Below are positions 11,401-25,200 of a stretch of 64,000 bases of DNA, in pieces. The notes below the pieces were generated by a model. That model did no database searches, was not told the DNA's origin, and saw only the letters and a program-made list of their open reading frames with translations. This DNA is from Adiantum capillus-veneris (lineage: Eukaryota > Streptophyta > Polypodiopsida > Polypodiales > Pteridaceae). Each line of letters starts with the position of its first letter. Position 1 is the stretch's first letter. A program made the translations under genes and the position numbers. The stretch is from assembly GCA_014529385.2 (NCBI GenBank), contig CM043963.1:68889412-68953411 (forward strand). The letters run 5' to 3'.

Positions 11401-12835
11401 CTATAAATGAAATAATCCAAGATTGATTATAGAACACTATCCAAATTAAAAATTTGATTGTGGTGAAAGCCATGTGCTCTTTTTATGTTGCTATAAGAAT
11501 GAAAAATTGCTTCTACTTGGTCAAAACAATGTTAGAAGAGCTGAAATTTGAATTTTCATGATTAACATAAATGTGTGAATCCAAAAAAGATCAAGTCATC
11601 TTGCCAGTCTTAATGAAACAATTGATTCCATCATGCAAATAATTGACCAAAATGATTTTGTGGAGATCATCACACACGAATATAGGATGCATAAAACACA
11701 ATTCATATAACCTATAGTGAGAAGATTTAGAAAACCCTAATTTACAAGGACTTAAATAATATAAGATACACCTTTGAGCAACATATAATATTCTGAATGT
11801 AATAGGCACAATGTGCATCATTCATGCATAACATATGCATCATATGTCCACCCATTAACATATGCATCATATTTCACAATCATTAAGAAAAGCAAACTCT
11901 CAACATGGAGAAACGTGTTAGCTAGCCTTCAAAACTGATATCCAAGAAACAACAAGAATGCTACATGCTAGTTATTGAGAAGCAAAACAGAGCCCTTTGG
12001 CATGTCAAGTGAACCATATGTCATACTCAAGGTCTCAATAGCTAAGCCCCTAGTCTAGTAAAATGCTAGTCCCAAAGCTGCATGCCAAAATAATCCATCG
12101 CTAGGGGGTGTGGCTAATAGGCATTTGCTCTACCTAGAGAGTAACTGACCTATTTAAGTGTGTCATTGATGTTGGATGAGGTGAGCATAATTTTAAGTCT
12201 AGTATTTTTGGAAATTTCGAAAGAGCATAGAGTCCCAACACTCACGTACTACTACACTGTGAGATGAGAAGTCAAATCTCAATTTCAAAAACCCTAGACA
12301 CATAGTGTTAGCTTTTTATCTTGCTGCATTTTTGGTTTCAAATGCACTTTTGTATGCATAGGATATCCCATTATTGGACATATGCATCTGGCACTCAGTC
12401 ATGTGTTTCACCTATGCATTGACCTTCTAAGATAAACAACCTATAATCTCTAGCTATAATTCCATGCTACTATAAAAAATTCTTTTTAATAATTTTAATT
12501 GTAGCAAAACTTACACACTAGTTGTTACACTACTTCAGGATAGAATTGCAATTCCATAGCCTAGTACCTCTATAAGATACTCTTTTATTTCTTTAAAGGA
12601 TTTTTTTCCACTTGGTTTTCCCTTTGTTCATCCAACTACTTGGATTCTAATTTAGCCAAATAAAGCATATTTTTACAAGTATCAAAGTGTACCTTCCTCA
12701 AGAAATGTACAAAATGACCATCTACACATCTGTAGGAATGAGGACATTACAAGAGAGTGTGTGAGAGAGAAAGCTAACTCTAACTCTAGCATAAAATGAG
12801 ATCTGTACAAATGAGAGACAGTGGCCCTGCTTATA
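11401..12835. other. Intron sequence without a recognisable feature
   Basis: AT-rich sequence with only short frames, lying at the acceptor end of the proposed giant intron. No transposon ends or RNA genes recognised. Confidence 0.35.
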
Positions 12836-15729
12836 TATGCTAGACCCTTTGAGGAAGTGGGAAATTAAAATCTCCCCACCCACGATCGGAGTCATGTAGT
12901 AGTGGCCTTTAATCACTTTCCTTTGTGAGCGTGAAATATTGCTTTTACACCTGCACATTGCGCTGTCATATTGCATGTTGTCCTCCCTATTTCTCTCATC
13001 CCTGTTTGCTATTGGATGATTCTATAAGCTATCCCTCCTAGCCTTGGCTTTGTACCCCCCCCCCCCGCCCTTTTTGATCTCTTGCCTGTAGTATGACCGA
13101 TGAATTGGCTCTGATTTGATGTCGTCTACTTACTTGCCCTATTGGGGTACCCCTGGTTGGTTGTGCTTCTATACCCCTCTGAGGCTCACGTGACTGCCAA
13201 ATTCCTGGATATGAGGCAGTTTCAATAGGCCCTAGTTTGGAGAAGGTCACCTGGTTGCGGTCTTGGTCTTGGAATGACTTTGGTGGATCGACTGCCTATC
13301 TTGGTTATTGTGCTTGGATTTGCTGGTCTCGATGACATTTGTTGTGGCTCTACAGACTGATGGTGTTGCATATTTAACCAACATGAGTATTCTATCTTTT
13401 CTTAAGATCATTTTGGCTTTGCTATTATCCATCACCAACATACTTGGCCTGTGTCACTCTCATTTCTGTTGTTTTTAACTATCTTATGTATAAATCACTA
13501 GAATGATGCCTCATTCTCACTATGATGTACAAAAATGAATCAAAGACTGAGTCATTTTTGTGCTAACCCTTGTCCTTTTTCTTGCATATAGATTGGATTC
13601 CTGCTCACAACGATTGTAGTCTTCGACTCTGATTGTTTTAGGTTGCAGGTTTATCCAAAATTAATTACCCTTGTTTAACTGTATTGATTCTTATGATTTC
13701 AAGATAATTTTTATATGTAAATGGGATACTCTTCGTTGGACGGTACTTCATTTGAAGACTATCCATTGAAACTACTATAAACATGGCAAACCTCTGCGAT
13801 CGATTTTGAACAACATCCATACTATACTCTACTAGCTAACGAAGCCTTAATTAAAACTTCGGCTGGAGTATAATCCTCTCTGTTAACATTGTCGCTTATG
13901 TCTCCATTGAGATTCATGGATTTTCTACTCTACTATAGCTCCTTTTAGTTTAAACTTTTCTACTCTCATCAACTTGATGAGACAGTAGGCCCATACTCAA
14001 TGGGCCTATTGCTGACTCACTGAGTATGGTGCCTGGGTTAGGGCGGCCATGCGCACACACACACACACACATAAGTAAAAATATCATAGCCTATTAATGC
14101 TCAAAAACTTCCCCCTAAAAAACTTCAAATGGCATGGAACTTCTCCACGCTCTATGCCCCTCACTTAGCCTTGGCTCTTACGTTTCCTGTGTGTGTATGT
14201 GAAAGAGAGTTTTTGAGAGCCTGAACATTTGCTTATTGTGTGGCTATGGAGATGGTTGAACACAAGGAGGCTTCACAGATTGGTAAAGCTAAAAATTTTG
14301 CTTTTTCTACTACATTCTATGTAGTATTCTGCACACCCTTAAAGGTTGTTAAGGTGTTGATATTCCTTGGAATTGATAGCGACTGGTGACTGGAAACTAC
14401 GATGTGGTGTGTTTTTTTCATGTACAAAGAACATCTGCATCGTTTTTGGTCCTCTAACATAATAGTGCGTACTATGCTGATAGTTTAATGTAAAAAAATG
14501 GGGGGAGGTTGTGTGGTCAATGGTTGTCATTGTTTGACCATAGTGATAATGTTGCAGTATCATTTGGTGGTGTTCCTTGCCCCAAAGAGCGTCTGGGTTT
14601 TGACCCTTGGTTTATGTTTAATGGCTTATGCCGCTCTGCTTTCTACATTCTATTGAGACCCTCTTTTAATGAACTATCATTGTTGGGCTGCTTGCGAAAT
14701 AAGGGTGCCACCTTTCTCTTTTTGGTGACCCTCTAGTATAGGGTTGTTGGCTTATGCTGCACGGATTGAATTTTGTACTATTGATACCGTTAACTGTCAA
14801 GTTGCTTATGAGAGAAAGATGCTGGCTTTTTTTCTTTTGACTCACTAGAAGTTGGCCTTTCACTTTAGATCCCTATGATTGAGTAGAATAGCAAAAGTAA
14901 AATCTCCTCTGTTTGGTATAACACTTATGGATGAAAGCCAAGGTATGATGAGGATGTCTCTCATTGAGGGGATTTTATCAGTTCAATTTTTTACTTGATT
15001 TACTTAGTCTAAGTCTAATGATTAATCCATGCAAAGATATATCTTAATGGGTGTCCAATACCAAGGATTAGGTCACTTTTAAAGGTTTTTTTTTGAACTT
15101 CCTCGATTGAGTAAAAAAATTGGACATTGTTTGCAAGGTTATAGAAGGGCCGATTCTTCTATGCCGATATGGGTACTAAGACACTTGGATTAGAAGGGGT
15201 GGTGGCCTCCTGATCAAATATGATATGTATAATAATATTTATTAAGGTCTTTTTAAAAAATTGGGGCTATATCGAAACCATGTTTTAAATTATCTCCTTA
15301 AATCAAAAAGAAAAAAATATGTTTACAATAAATCTGGATTACATGAGCACTTTGGACATTTGTTTTAAAGTTAAAAAAGTTGTAAGTTGGACATGGATAA
15401 CAACTGATATAGTCCATTGACACCTGTAGAACGCACTCAAGGCTAACGTATTTGTTGTCTTTTTGAATGGATGTCTTGGAATTTTTTTGGGCTTGAAGCA
15501 AATGTCTATCCTTGACATCACAAGCTCTTAATTACCACTTTTTGGAACATACTTTGTAGATCAGCTATTGTACTTCTACACTAGAATGAGACCTCATTCT
15601 TGTAGCAATGTACATAAATAATTCTAAGACTCAGTTGTTTTTATACTAATCATTGTTACTTGTCTAAAGGCAGTTGTCTTTTGAGCTTAAAAGCTTATTT
15701 ATGTTTTATTATATAAGTAAAATAGCTAC

Positions 15730-15814
<85 letters not shown>
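12836..15814. repeat. Large tandem repeat, copy A (partial)
   Basis: Landmarks recur in the same order in copies A, B and C: ACCCTTTGAGGAAGTGGG (12843, 16250, 20387), CCTATCTTGGTTGTTGTGCTTGG-like sequence (13297, 16707, 20840), and the segment around 'ACACTTGGATTA.AAGGGGT' (about 15180 and 19340). Copy A starts mid-unit and lacks about 400 bp relative to B near its CA tract. No protein is encoded. Confidence 0.75.
15733..15812. repeat. (CA)n microsatellite, about 39 units
   Basis: An almost pure CA run closes copy A of the large tandem repeat. The equivalent position before copy C is a TC run (19837-19929), so the microsatellite type changed between copies. Confidence 0.95.
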
Positions 15815-15816
<2 letters not shown>

Positions 15817-17673
15817 TTGGTCACTACACCATTAACTATGACTGAACCCTATCCTATCGGTAGGCAATCCACTTGGATATTTGGGATTTCTTCTCAATGG
15901 ATGGTAGTTTATCCTCTTCCCTAATCCCCATGTTTGTATTTATCTCATGCTATGCTAATGAAAGCTGATGGTTACACTGTCTTATGGGGATCTTTAAAAA
16001 CTCCTACTACCTACACACATACTCTATCCTATGGCAATATGCCTTGCTGAATTCATAACTCCCCATGGTCACCTTTGAAGAAGTTATATCAGTTTGAAAT
16101 CTCCCTTGAATGGGATGGATACTTGTGGGACATCACCCCGGAATTGCGCCTTGTACTAGTAGGCTCCTATGACCTAACCCCCCCATATAGCTTACCTACA
16201 ACTCAATCCTCTAGTGGGATGTGTGTACTGGGTGTGAACCTTACCCTAGACCCTTTGAGGAAGTGAGCAATTAATATCTCCCCACCCATGATCATAGCCG
16301 TATTGGCCTTTAACCACTTTCCTTTCTGAGCATGAAATATTGCTTTTACCTGTACACTGCACTGTCATATTACCTATTGCCCTCCCTATTTCTCTCATCC
16401 CTGTGTGCTGTTTAATGATTCTATAAGCTATCCCTCCTAACCCTGGTTCTGTATCAACCCTCACTCGCCTTCCCCCCCTTTTTTTCATATCCGCAGTATG
16501 GCCGATATTGAACTGGCTCTAATCTGATGCCGTCTACCTACCTGCCCTACTGGGCTACCCCTCGTTGTTTGTGCTTTCATGTCCCTTTGAGTAAGGCATG
16601 ACTGCCGAATTCCTGGATATGAGGCAGCTTTCAATAGGCTCTACTTTGGAGAAGGTCATTTGGCTGCGATCCTGGTCTCGGAATGACTTTGATGGATGGA
16701 CTACCTATCTTGGTTGTTGTGCTTGGCTTTGCTGGTCTCGATGATATCTGTTGTGGTCTCTATAGACTGATGGTGTTGCATATGTAACCAAGGTGAGGAT
16801 TCTATCTTTTCTTAGGATCTTTTTGGCTTTGCTAGTATCCATCATCGACATACTTGGCCTCTGTCACTTTAGTATCTGTTGTTTTTAACTATCTTATGTA
16901 CTAATTACTAGAATAATATCTCATTCTCACTATGATGCACAAAAATGAATCAAAGACTTGAGTCATTTTGGTGCTAATCCTTGTCCTTTGTCTAAAGTTA
17001 GTTGTCTTTTGAATTGTTATGTTCTTTTGTGTATGAGTATTAATTAAAAAAATAGCAACACACACATCCTAAACAAAAAAGGTTCTCCTAGTTGGCTGGG
17101 TATGGGACGCTTGCTTTGGAGATTTTTGTCTATAGGCTTGGATTGAATCACTATCGATAATTCATTGTTAGGTTGACAAGTGTTAGGTGGTCTTTTCTTT
17201 CCTATAGATTGGATTCCTTCTCAGAGCTACTGTAGTCTTTGACTCTGATGTTTTCAGGTTGCAGGTTTATCCAGAATTACTTACCTTGTTTAATTATATC
17301 GATTCTTATGATTTTAGAATCATTTTTTCCCGTAAACGGGTTACTCTTGGCTGGACGGTTCGTTTGAAGACTATCCATTGAAACTGCTATAAACATGGCA
17401 AACCTTCATGATCGATTTTGAACAGCAGCCATACTATACTCTATTGGCTAACAAAGCCTTAAAACTCCTACATGAGTATAATCCTCTCTGTTAACATTGT
17501 CACTTATTGCTCCATTGAGATTCATGGATTTTCTGCTACGTTATAGCTCTTTGACTATTCTACTCTAATCAACTTGATGAGGCACTAGGCCCACACTCAA
17601 TGGGCCTACTGCCAACTCATTAAGTATGGTGCCTGGGTTAGGGTGAGCGCACATGTGTGCGTACACACGCGCG

Positions 17674-17725
<52 letters not shown>

Positions 17726-19854
17726 GGTACTTACCTATAAGATTATTTTGCATAATTGACATCCTGGATTCTGCTAAACACGCTTCATAGTTTCACTATA
17801 TAGGGTATCCACCGTGGGATAGTGCCCTTATAAATCGTAAGTGGTACTAAAACCTTGATAGTGTGGTATACTGCCTTTTGTACACCTGGCCGTGAAGGTG
17901 CTATGGTGGTTTTTGCCCTGGCAAACATTGTCACAGGCGGCCTCGCATTCGCAAATCCCCAGAAGGGGCTCGCTCCACTCAACACTCTCTGCACGCTACA
18001 CAGTGATGATGGCCTTCCTCCTTCTTCTATTTAAGAGGTGAGGGCGCACTCTGCCCCTCACTTAGCCTTGTATGAGTTTCTGCTTGCGTGAATTACTGTG
18101 TGTCTATTCTCCCTTGCACCGACATATGGAGCTTGTAACACAAACAACACAGGTTGGGTACTTTGCATGTTATCATGAGTTTCGCTGCAATCTTATTTTT
18201 TAGGGCAATGTAACTGTTATGGTGTTGCTCTATCAGTTAAATGGTATGGACGATTGTGTGGGTTGACTAGAACTTGTTAAAAGATGGATGGTTGGTAACT
18301 ACCACGGTGTGGGGTAGCATTGTGTTAATAGTTGGGCTTTCCTCACTGCCTATAACTATTTAAGCCCAGTATGCTGGCTATGCGTGACATTGCATGGTTA
18401 ATAATATCGAGGTATAAACATGCTTTGGGCATGGCTTGTATCGTACTACTGGTGTTTTTTTTGCTGCACTATGTGGACTGTTCATTAGCTTAAAAAATTG
18501 GGCTACTGTGCAATGGTTTTTGTTGGCATTTCTTTGACCCCACTACTGGGTTTTTGGTCTTTAGTAAGTTCTGCGTAATACAGTTCGGTGGTTTTAATTA
18601 AAGTTGATCCTTAAAATTTGGGATATGGCATAATAGTTATTGCTGCTTAACTCAGTAAAACTCTGATTCTTGGTAGCTCTATGTTAACTATTCACTGGGT
18701 TTTTTTGAAAAAATTGGGATTGTTGTCGCTTGGCTTGGCAATGCAGTACACTGTCGATAATGACCTAACAAACTGATGGTGCAGACTATTCATCAAAAAG
18801 CTTTGGGATTGATTTTTGACTTGATACTGTCGCTTAAGACTGGTTTATTGATCACTGTCGCATAATGCCTGGTAATTAAGGCCCACGGTTTGGGTTGGTT
18901 AAGTGAATAATGGGATTTTTGGCCGACTGTGCACTGATGTTGGATGTTTTTATGATTGCTGAGGTTTGTGGGGGAGAATGCCCCGCTTGCATATCGATGC
19001 TGATCCTGTTCATTACTGGTTGTTTGGATGAGATAATCCAATACATTATTTGCATTCACATGGGCGGTGTAGTTTCTTACATCTTGTCCTTTTTTGGTTT
19101 GACAATCGAAACTAGCTGGATACCATAAGGGTTCTCTGCCACTTGGTTTGCTAAGAGATTGTGACATACAAACTTGAGAAGGATTGGATTCCATATAAAC
19201 ATAAACTGTATCTGTTGTAGATAAACAAAAACAAGTTTGAACTATTAATGGAATTTTTTAGGCTTCTTTTATGGCTTCATATGATGGAGCCTCATTAATC
19301 TGGTAGAAAAAACTCAAAAAGCTGTTTGATGGGAGGGATAAGACACTTGGATTAAAAGGGGTTATGGCCTTCTAAACAAGACAATACTATATTTATACAA
19401 AAAATTAACTTTGGGAAAATGAAACATTTTTAAAAATGGAACACATAGATACTTTGGACTAAGCTTGTAAGTTTTTTAAAAAAAGTTGTGAGATGGACAT
19501 GGATAACAATTGGTATAGTCCATTGATACCTGTAAAACACAACCAAGGCTAACATATCTGTTGTTTTGTTTGGATGGATGCAGGTAAGGACTAGTCTATC
19601 TTATCTTGGAAAGTTTTTTTTGGCTTTTAGCAGTTGTCCAATACAGGATTACACATACACCTACTGCAAGGGATGTATTTCTGATATCTGTTTACTAGAA
19701 TGAAATTTCATTCGTACAAGCATTGTACAAAGATAATTCTAAGACTGAGTTGTTCCTGAATTCACACACACTTAACTCTGGTTTGAATAGTGTGATCTGC
19801 TGGTTATACTGTCTTGTGTTGTGCTCTCTCTGTCTCACTCTCTCTCTCTCTCTC

Positions 19855-19929
<75 letters not shown>
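15815..19929. repeat. Large tandem repeat, copy B (complete, about 4.1 kb)
   Basis: The complete unit runs from TTGGTCACTACACCATTAAC (15817) to the equivalent TTGGTCACTACATCTAGC at 19930. It includes a GC/CA dinucleotide tract at about 17668-17720 and a TC run at its end. Open frames inside it (for example 18793-19194 minus) carry no domain and are not conserved as frames between copies. Confidence 0.75.
19837..19929. repeat. (TC)n microsatellite
   Basis: A long TC run between copies B and C of the tandem repeat. Confidence 0.95.
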
Positions 19930-19932
<3 letters not shown>

Positions 19933-20877
19933 TCACTACATCTAGCTATGAGTTCTTCACCATTAACTATGATTGAACCCTATTCTCTTGGTAGGCAATC
20001 CACTTGGATATTTGGGATTTTTTCTCAATGGATGGTAGTTTATACTCTTCCCTAATCCCCATGTTTGTATTTGTCTCATGCTGTGCTAATGGGAGCTGAT
20101 GGTTACACTGTCTTATGGGGATGTTTAAAACCTCCTACTACTTACACACATACTCTATCCTATGGCAATATGCCTTGCTGAATTCATAACTCCCCGTGGT
20201 CACCTTTGTACATGTTTATCAGTTTGAAGTCTCCCTTTAATCGGATGGATGATTGTGGGATATTACCATGGCACTACGTTTTGTACTAGTACCTCCTATG
20301 ACCTAAACCCCCCATATGGCTTACCTATAACTCAATCCTTTAGTGGGATGGGGATGTGTGTACTGGGTGTGAACCTTACCCTAGAACCTTTGAGGAAGTG
20401 GGCAATTAATATCTCCCCACCCACGATCGGAGCCGTATAATGGCCTTTAATCACTTCCCTTTCTGAGTGTGAAATATTGCTTTTACCTACACACTACGCT
20501 ATCATATTACATGTTGTCCTCCCTATTTCTCTCATCCTTGTGTGCTGTTGGATGATTCTATAAGCTATCCCTCCTAACTCTGGTTGTGTAGCAACCCTCG
20601 CTCACCTTTCCCCCCCTTTTCTTCCTGCCTGCAAGATGGCCGATGAGTCGGCTCTGATTTGATGCCGTCTACCTACCTGCCCTACTGAGCTACCCTTGGT
20701 TGGTTGTGCTTCTACGCCCCTCTGAGGTTGGCATAACTATCAAATTCTTGGATATGAGGTAGCTTTCAATAGGCCCTACTTTGGAGAAGGCCACCTGGCT
20801 ACAAACCTGGTCTTGTAATTACTTTGGTGGATGGACTGCCTATCTTGGTTGTTGTGCTTGGCTTTGCTGGTCTCGAT
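19930..20877. repeat. Large tandem repeat, copy C, left part
   Basis: Copy C follows B closely until GGTCTCGAT at 20869-20877. Copia element A is inserted there. The missing continuation resumes at 32527 after a repeated TCGAT. Confidence 0.8.
20873..20877. other. Target-site duplication of copia A, left (TCGAT)
   Basis: TCGAT occurs immediately before the 5' LTR (TGTTAAG) and again at 32527-32531 immediately after the 3' LTR (CTAACA). Removing the element with one TCGAT restores the sequence seen in tandem-repeat copy B. Confidence 0.95.
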
Positions 20878-21656
20878 TGTTAAGTATGGAGCCTGATTTA
20901 CCCTTTGTAATTTTATGTGGTAAAAGCGCACATTTGTAAGGCCCCCATTATGAGGAGAAGCCATCGTGCGTGAAGGAAAATCACTCACCAGAAACCAAAA
21001 TTTTCACAGACAAGAATCAGGGGCAACTTTAAAGGCGCCCCCGAGACTTTTTTTCACCGGAATATTCTTTTTCGTCGGAATATTATGGCCGGACGGCGGC
21101 CGGAAAGTGGTCGGAAAACAACCGGTCGGTTGGCCGGTGGCCGGTAGTCAATGGCCGATGGCCGGTGGCCGGTGGTCGGAAGTCAATGGCCGGTGGCCGG
21201 TGGCCGAATTCAAAAGCGGACTTGTCTTCTCAAGGGCGGCCACACATGGGCGGATTGGAGGGTCCGATTTGGACTTATTCGCACAAGGGCGGCTATACAT
21301 GGCTATCTCTCATAAGAGAGGGCAGCCCTTTTGGCCTATAAAAGGAGGCCATTTCTACACACATTTCATAGTGTGAAGTTGATGCAACAAGGTGAGTGTG
21401 AGGTGGTGAGAGTGAAGCAAGGCGGGAGCTCCATTAAGGGTATAATCCCTTTGTAAACTACTTCTTGTTTTGAAGTACTAAAGCCATTGAGTGGCTGCTT
21501 TCGCGTGGACGTAGCCCACATTGGGTGAACCATGTATATCGTGTGTACTCTCTCTCTCTCTCTCTCTCTACTCTATAATCTCGTGTATGTAAATCTGTCT
21601 CTCTCCATTAAGTAATCTACTCAATTATCTATTTAGCTACGTCTTATTTCCTAACA
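20878..21656 (+). repeat. 5' LTR of copia A
   Basis: Starts TGTTAAGTATGG and ends TTTCCTAACA. It holds a GGCCGGTGGCC-type minisatellite (about 21120-21210), a TATA box TATAAAA at 21337-21343 and a TC tract at 21547-21570. It is 779 bp; the 3' copy is 797 bp. Confidence 0.95.
21337..21343 (+). promoter_or_regulatory. LTR TATA box
   Basis: TATAAAA lies in the GC-rich context GGCCTATAAAAGGAGGCC, conserved in the 3' LTR at 32203-32209. It is the likely core promoter of the element. Confidence 0.6.
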
Positions 21657-21658
21657 AC

Positions 21659-21670
21659 TGGTATCAGAGC
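21659..21670 (+). other. Primer binding site of copia A
   Basis: TGGTATCAGAGC, two bases after the 5' LTR, is complementary to the 3' end of plant initiator tRNA-Met. Confidence 0.9.
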
Positions 21671-21689
21671 AAGGTTTGCTTGTAGCTAA

Positions 21690-22258
21690 ATTATCACCCA
21701 CAACATCATCAAACTTAAGAGTACTTGTGCTAGAGATAGAATTACTTACAGCCATCACAAGGCTGTCCCAACTATCCGGTAGAGATGATAGTATAAGGAG
21801 AGCTCGCACTTCGTCATCGAAATTGATTTTCACTGATCGAAGTTGACTTATGTTTGTGTTAAAGTCATTTAGGTGTTCTGCAACTGAACCATTCTCTGCC
21901 ATCTTTAGATTGAACAAGCGCTTCATAAGAAATACCTTATTGGATGCCGATGGTTTCTCGTAGAAGTCGTCAAGTGACTTCATCAAGTCCTCCGTGGTCT
22001 TCATTTCCGAAACATTGAAGGCCACCGTTGACGCCAAGCTTAACCGGATTGTTCCCAGTGCCTTTCAATCAAGCACAATCCATGCTTCATCTGCCATTGT
22101 TGCGGGCTTCTTCGCAAGACCGCCTAGTGGCAAATAGAGGTCCTTCTGGTAGAGATAGTCTTCAATCTGCATCTTCCAATGTTGGTAGTTTTTGCCGTTG
22201 AACTTCTCAATCTTGAGCTTCCCTTCCTCCGCCATAACTCCCACTCAATTCAAGGAAA
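21690..22258 (-). pseudogene. Inverted 5' half of copia A gag
   Basis: The minus strand reads a copia Gag N-terminal region (UBN2 type) from an ATG at 22235: MAEEGKLKIEKFNGKNYQHW, later NFDDEVRALLILSSLPDSWD. There is one in-frame TGA at 22067-22065. The remainder of the same gag (FLSEEMRRRSTG... and the zinc knuckle) runs on the plus strand from 22262. The coding break falls just after DDVVGD on one strand and just before LSEEM on the other, exactly where Gag would normally be continuous. A segment of about 560 bp carrying leader and gag 5' half has therefore been flipped in place. Confidence 0.85.
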
Positions 22259-22261
22259 TCT

Positions 22262-25200
22262 TTCCTAAGCGAGGAAATGCGAAGGAGAAGCACAGGAGAA
22301 TCATCAAGTGCTGCACTATCAGTGGAAACAAGAGGAAGGCCTAAGGAGAGGTTCAAAAACAAAAAGGGTCGTGATCGCTCAAGGAGGAGCAAGTCACGCA
22401 CAAAGTCAGTTCTTGAATGTTGGAACTGCGGCAAGAAGGGCCACGTCAAGAAGGATTGCTGGTCCAAGAAGAAGAAGGAGACAGAGTCTCAAGACAACAA
22501 GCCAACATCGGAGGCCAATGTGGCAGGTAAAGTAGAGCAAGATGCTCTAATTCTCTCATTAGACAATGTGTCTAATTCCTGGATAGTAGATTCCGGGGCT
22601 TCATTCCATGCGACACCACACAAGCAACATTTCCAAGACTACACCAAAGGTAATTTTGGGTATGTATACTTGGGAGATGATGAAGCTTGTGAGATTGTCG
22701 GCAAAGGTACAGTTTCTGTCAAAACTGCTAACGGAAATGAATGGAAGCTTAAAGATGTTAGGCATGTTCCTTCTCTTTGCAAAAATTTGATCTCTACAGG
22801 ACAATTGGACGATGGAGGTCACAACATTGCATTCGGAAACAAACGGTGGAAGATCTCAAAGGGATCTTTGGTGGTTGCCAAGGGTGAAAAAGTCGGTACA
22901 CTTTACTTGTGTACTGTTAGCATGCAACCTTCAGCTTGTGCAGCAACTACAGAAGTTGAGAGTGCGGTGTGGCACTACCGACTTGGGCATATGAGTGCCA
23001 AAGGAACGCAAATCCTTCAAACAAAGAAGCTTCTACCAGGTTTGAAAGAAGTGGACTTAGAGTTCTGTGAAGATTGTGTTTATGGTAAGCAAAAGAGGGT
23101 AAAATTTCAAAAATCAGGAAATGAAAGAAAAAATAAAAAACTTGAGTTGGTTCATTCTGATGTTTGGGGTCCTGCAAGTACACCATCACTTGGTGGCTCA
23201 TTGTACTATGTAACATTTATAGACGATGCGACTAGAAAAACATGGGTTTATGTCATGAAGAATAAATCCGATGTATTTTCCATATTTCAAAGGTGGAAAG
23301 CCTTTGTGGAGAATGAAACAGGTACGAAGGTTAAATGCCTCAGATCTGACAATGGAAGCGAATATTGCAGCCAAGCTTTTGAAAGCTTTTGTGCTAGCAA
23401 TGGCATTCGGAGGCAAAGGACAACCCCAAGGACACCTCAACAAAATGGGATTTCGGAAAGGATGAACAGGACAATCATGGAACGAGCACGAAGCATGCGG
23501 CTACATGCAGGATTACCGCTTGAGCTTTGGGTAGAAGCTGTAAGTACGTATGTGTACTTAATCAATCGGTCACCCTCAACGGCATTGGATGGGGGAGTTC
23601 CAAAAGAGGCATGGACAGGTAAACCGGTGAATTATGCATTTCTCAAAGTGTTTGGGTGTGAGGCTTTCATGCACATAGATAGAATCCTAAGATCAAAGTT
23701 AGATGCAAAGTCCAAAAAGTGTTTCTTCATTGGCTATGGAGAAGGAGACTTTGGGTATCGCCTATGGAATCCTGAAGATGGTAAAATCTTAAGGAGTAGG
23801 GATGTAATTTTTAACGAACAAAATATGTACAAAGATTACTTGGAAAGAAAACAAACAAAAGAAACAGGTGATGAGTACATGGAGCTTGAGGACGGTGAAG
23901 ACTCAAGGACTGCAAACGGTGACAATGTGCAACAACGTCAACTAAATGAGGAGCCTCAACCTATTCCCCGAAGATCTACAAGAGCAAGTAGACCTCCAGA
24001 AAGGTTTGTTCCTTCCTTCAACCATCTCTTGATCTCAGATTCTGGAGAGCTGGAATCATATGAAGAAGCTATGCAACATGAATCCAAAGAAGAATGGACG
24101 AAGAGCATGCAAGTGGAGATGGACTCACTACATCGCAACCAAACATGGACTCACTACATCGCAACCAAACATGGGAGTTGGTTGAGTTGCCTAAAGGTAA
24201 GCGGGCACTTCAAAACAAATGGGTGTACAAGCTAAAGGAAGAAGAAGGTGGGAAGAAAAGGTATAAGTCTAGGCTTGTGGTAAAAGGTTTTTCTCAAAAG
24301 AAAGGTATTGACTTCAATGAAATATTTTCTCCTGTTGTAAAAATGAACTCAATTAGGCTTGTCTTAAGCCTTGTGGCTGCTCATGATCTAAATCTCGAGC
24401 AAATGGATGTAAATACGGCATTCCCTCACGGTGACTTAGAGGAGGAAATCTACATGCTTCAACCAAAAGGGTATGAAGTAAAAGGTAAGGAGAAAATGGT
24501 TTGCAGATTAAAGAAGAGCTTGTATGGTTTAAAGCAAGCATCAAGACAATGGTACTTGAAGTTTGATCGATGGATGTTGGATCATGGATTCACAAGATGC
24601 AACTCGGATCACTGCGTCTACACGAAGAATTTGGGAGATGGGAAATTCATCATCCTAATGTTGTATGTTGATGACATGTTGATTACAAGTGCTAACATGT
24701 AGGACATCAAAGACCTAAAAGAGGAGCTGTCCAAATCTTTTTCAATGAAGATTTAGGTGCTCCAAAGAGGATACTTGGTATGAAAATATCAAGGGACAGT
24801 ACGAAGAAGACAATAAAGCTATCTCAAGAAGATTACATCAAGAAGGTACTAGAAAGGTTTGCAATGCAAAATGCAAAACCAGTTTCTACACCTTTGGCTG
24901 GTCATTTTAAACTAACGAAGGATATGTGTCCAAAGACACAAGAGGAGATAGCCTATATGTATAAAGTTCCATATGCTGCAGCGGTAGGTTCTCTAATGTA
25001 TGCTATGGTCTGGACAAGGCCAGACATTGCACATGCAATGGGAGTTGTGAGTAGGTTCATGGACAACCCAGGTAAAGAGCATTGGCAAGCTGTGAAGTGG
25101 ATACTTAGGTATCTAAAAAGGACAACAACAAATGCTTTGTATTTTGGAGGAACTGATATTTTTCTAGAAGGGTATGCTGATGCAGATATGGCAGGTGACA

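Noticed and set aside
18793..19194. 133-codon minus-strand ORF in tandem-repeat copy B
   Set aside because: The frame is not preserved in the corresponding part of copy A and shows no domain.
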